DNA from: Legionella genomosp. 1
GTDB lineage: Bacteria; Pseudomonadota; Gammaproteobacteria; Legionellales; Legionellaceae
Reading direction: 5' to 3'
Assembly (NCBI GenBank): GCA_945862275.1
Contig: CAMAYA010000074.1
Coordinates: forward strand, 1 to 6,353
DNA: 6,353 nt
Position 1 is the first letter of the stretch, and each line of letters starts with the position of its first letter. Below, piece by piece: positions 5,356-6,353 of this stretch. The translations under genes and the position numbers were made by a program. The notes beneath the pieces are model-generated. The model had not been told where the DNA came from and made no database searches. It saw only the letters and a program-made list of their open reading frames with translations.

Positions 5356-6353
5356 GATCTCAATTCCTCCAGTCCGCCTTGTGCTAAGTCAGCCAGCAAT
5401 AAGGCGCTTAATGATGCGCGTTCTACCAGGCTGTCGAGTAAAATAAATTCATTCGCACTGTGTATCTCGCCGCCGCGTACCCCCAAGGTATCGATGACCG
5501 GCAAGTTTAAAACACTAAAATTGTTGCCATCGCAACACCCGCCACTGTCTTGCCAGTCGAGATCGAGTCCTAATGTTAATCCTATTCGTTGAAGACGCTC
5601 AAACAATCGCGTTGTTGAAGCATTGACTCGTTTGACGGGGCGGTGAAAGCCACCGTGTATATGCAACGAGTAATCCGGTCGAGCCAACGTTTGTGTAATG
5701 GCATCCAATTGCGCACGGACCCAATGTTCATCATCGGGATCCGTGATACGAATGTCTAATTTGGCAACGGCTGTATCGGGCACAACATTGAGTGCATCTC
5801 CTCCTGCAATCAGCCCAACATTAATGGTGACACCGTCTCTCAGGCTATTTAGCGCGTGAACAGCATGGATGATATCCGCCAAATAACAAATGGCATTTCG
5901 ACCGTCCTCAAAAGAGCGGCCCGCATGCGCTGCACGCCCTTTGGCGACCAATGTTAATTTCCCGCTGCCTTTGCGATTTTTGGCCAATGTGCCTGAAGCG
6001 GTCATGGCAGGTTCATAGACTAAAGCGGCTTGAACGGGGGCCGCTATCTCTGGAAACAAGAAGCTTGAGGCGGGTGAACCGATTTCTTCATCGGCATTAA
6101 TAAACACGTCCCAACCCAATTGGTTAGCCACGTCCGTTTGTTCAAAGGCGAACAGTGCATGCAACATGACAATTAATCCACCTTTCATATCGGCAACTCC
6201 GGGGCCTCTTACGGTGTTGTTGTCGACTTGCGTCAATGTTTGAAACGCATGATTCACGCCATAAACCGTGTCCATGTGGCCACTTAACAACACACGCCGT
6301 TTCAGATGCGGACGCTTTCGAATATACAGAGCATCACCACACGTTTGAAGCGA
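5352..6353 (-). CDS. M20 family zinc metallohydrolase (carboxypeptidase G2/ArgE/DapE-like), 5' end outside window
   Basis: A predicted cytosolic dinuclear-zinc amidohydrolase that would remove an acyl group from, or a C-terminal residue next to, an amino acid. The frame stays open to the window edge (333 codons visible). The GTG at 6293 lies inside the conserved strand before the first metal motif and is not the start, so roughly 60-80 N-terminal residues are missing compared with carboxypeptidase G2 (about 415 aa). Numbering from the first visible residue, the M20 motifs are GHMDTV (H26, D28), GPGVADMKGG (bridging D55), NADEEIGS (catalytic E89, metal E90), VYEPAM (E114) and a C-terminal GGEIHSANE (H298). 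The dimerisation domain spans about 120-235, including GRAAHAGRS. All metal ligands and the catalytic Glu are present, so the enzyme looks active. It is the first visible gene of the ast operon, and its TAA overlaps the presumed astA start. I infer, without proof, that it acts on N-succinylglutamate in place of AstE. Another N-acyl amino acid or a folate-like substrate is possible. Confidence 0.9.
   Translation of the reverse strand, partial: SLQTCGDALYIRKRPHLKRRVLLSGHMDTVYGVNHAFQTLTQVDNNTVRGPGVADMKGGLIVMLHALFAFEQTDVANQLGWDVFINADEEIGSPASSFLFPEIAAPVQAALVYEPAMTASGTLAKNRKGSGKLTLVAKGRAAHAGRSFEDGRNAICYLADIIHAVHALNSLRDGVTINVGLIAGGDALNVVPDTAVAKLDIRITDPDDEHWVRAQLDAITQTLARPDYSLHIHGGFHRPVKRVNASTTRLFERLQRIGLTLGLDLDWQDSGGCCDGNNFSVLNLPVIDTLGVRGGEIHSANEFILLDSLVERASLSALLLADLAQGGLEELRS
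5365..5370 (-). promoter_or_regulatory. Strong Shine-Dalgarno for astA
   Basis: On the minus strand GGAGGA lies within the last codons of the M20 gene, 9 bases before the ATA codon at 5355-5353 and 6 bases before the ATC at 5358-5356. It decides the start of astA: initiation belongs here, not at the first in-frame ATG (5274), which is about 90 bases downstream. Confidence 0.7.

Noticed and set aside
6291..6293. GTG at 6293 as start of the M20 hydrolase
   Set aside because: The frame is open to the window edge, and the upstream residues (G-D-A-L-Y-I-R-K-R-P) continue the family pattern, so the gene is simply cut by the window.

Overview
The window carries one long, tightly packed minus-strand operon (about 765 to 6353, cut by the right edge) and, at the left, a roughly 0.6 kb patch of broken insertion-sequence (IS) transposase genes. 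Protein similarity (AstA/AstD/AstB of the arginine succinyltransferase type, gammaproteobacterial-looking transposase remnants) and mid-range GC suggest a gammaproteobacterium. A Legionella/Coxiella-type relative is possible but cannot be shown from this window alone.

In transcription order (right to left) the operon reads: an M20/carboxypeptidase G2-like metallohydrolase (N-terminus outside the window), astA (arginine N-succinyltransferase), astD (succinylglutamate-semialdehyde dehydrogenase), astB (N-succinylarginine dihydrolase) and a spermidine-synthase/SAM-methyltransferase-like protein. AstA, AstB and AstD are three of the five steps of the ammonia-producing arginine succinyltransferase (AST) pathway, which takes arginine to glutamate and succinate. 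The transaminase AstC and the usual desuccinylase AstE are absent from the window. The M20 hydrolase, a fold shared with ArgE and DapE that cleaves N-acylated amino acids, is a reasonable candidate to replace AstE.

The genes are translationally coupled. astA/astD and astB/methyltransferase-like overlap by ATGA, and astD/astB are 3 bases apart. The M20/astA junction has the same layout but reads ATAA. The expected astA ATG is therefore ATA, no ATG, GTG or TTG lies in frame at the correct N-terminus, and a strong GGAGGA Shine-Dalgarno remains in place. This is the most unusual observation here: either a non-canonical start codon, or a point change that keeps the upstream stop while removing the downstream start.

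The left 0.6 kb holds three transposase fragments from apparently different IS families: an IS256-type N-terminus on plus, an IS5-type C-terminal piece on plus, and a short putative transposase N-terminus on minus. The first two abut near base 280. The stretch 630-764 is intergenic with one stem-loop. No rRNA, tRNA, CRISPR array or intact mobile element was seen. I found no clear evidence of an entirely new system; the novelty is in the modified AST operon.
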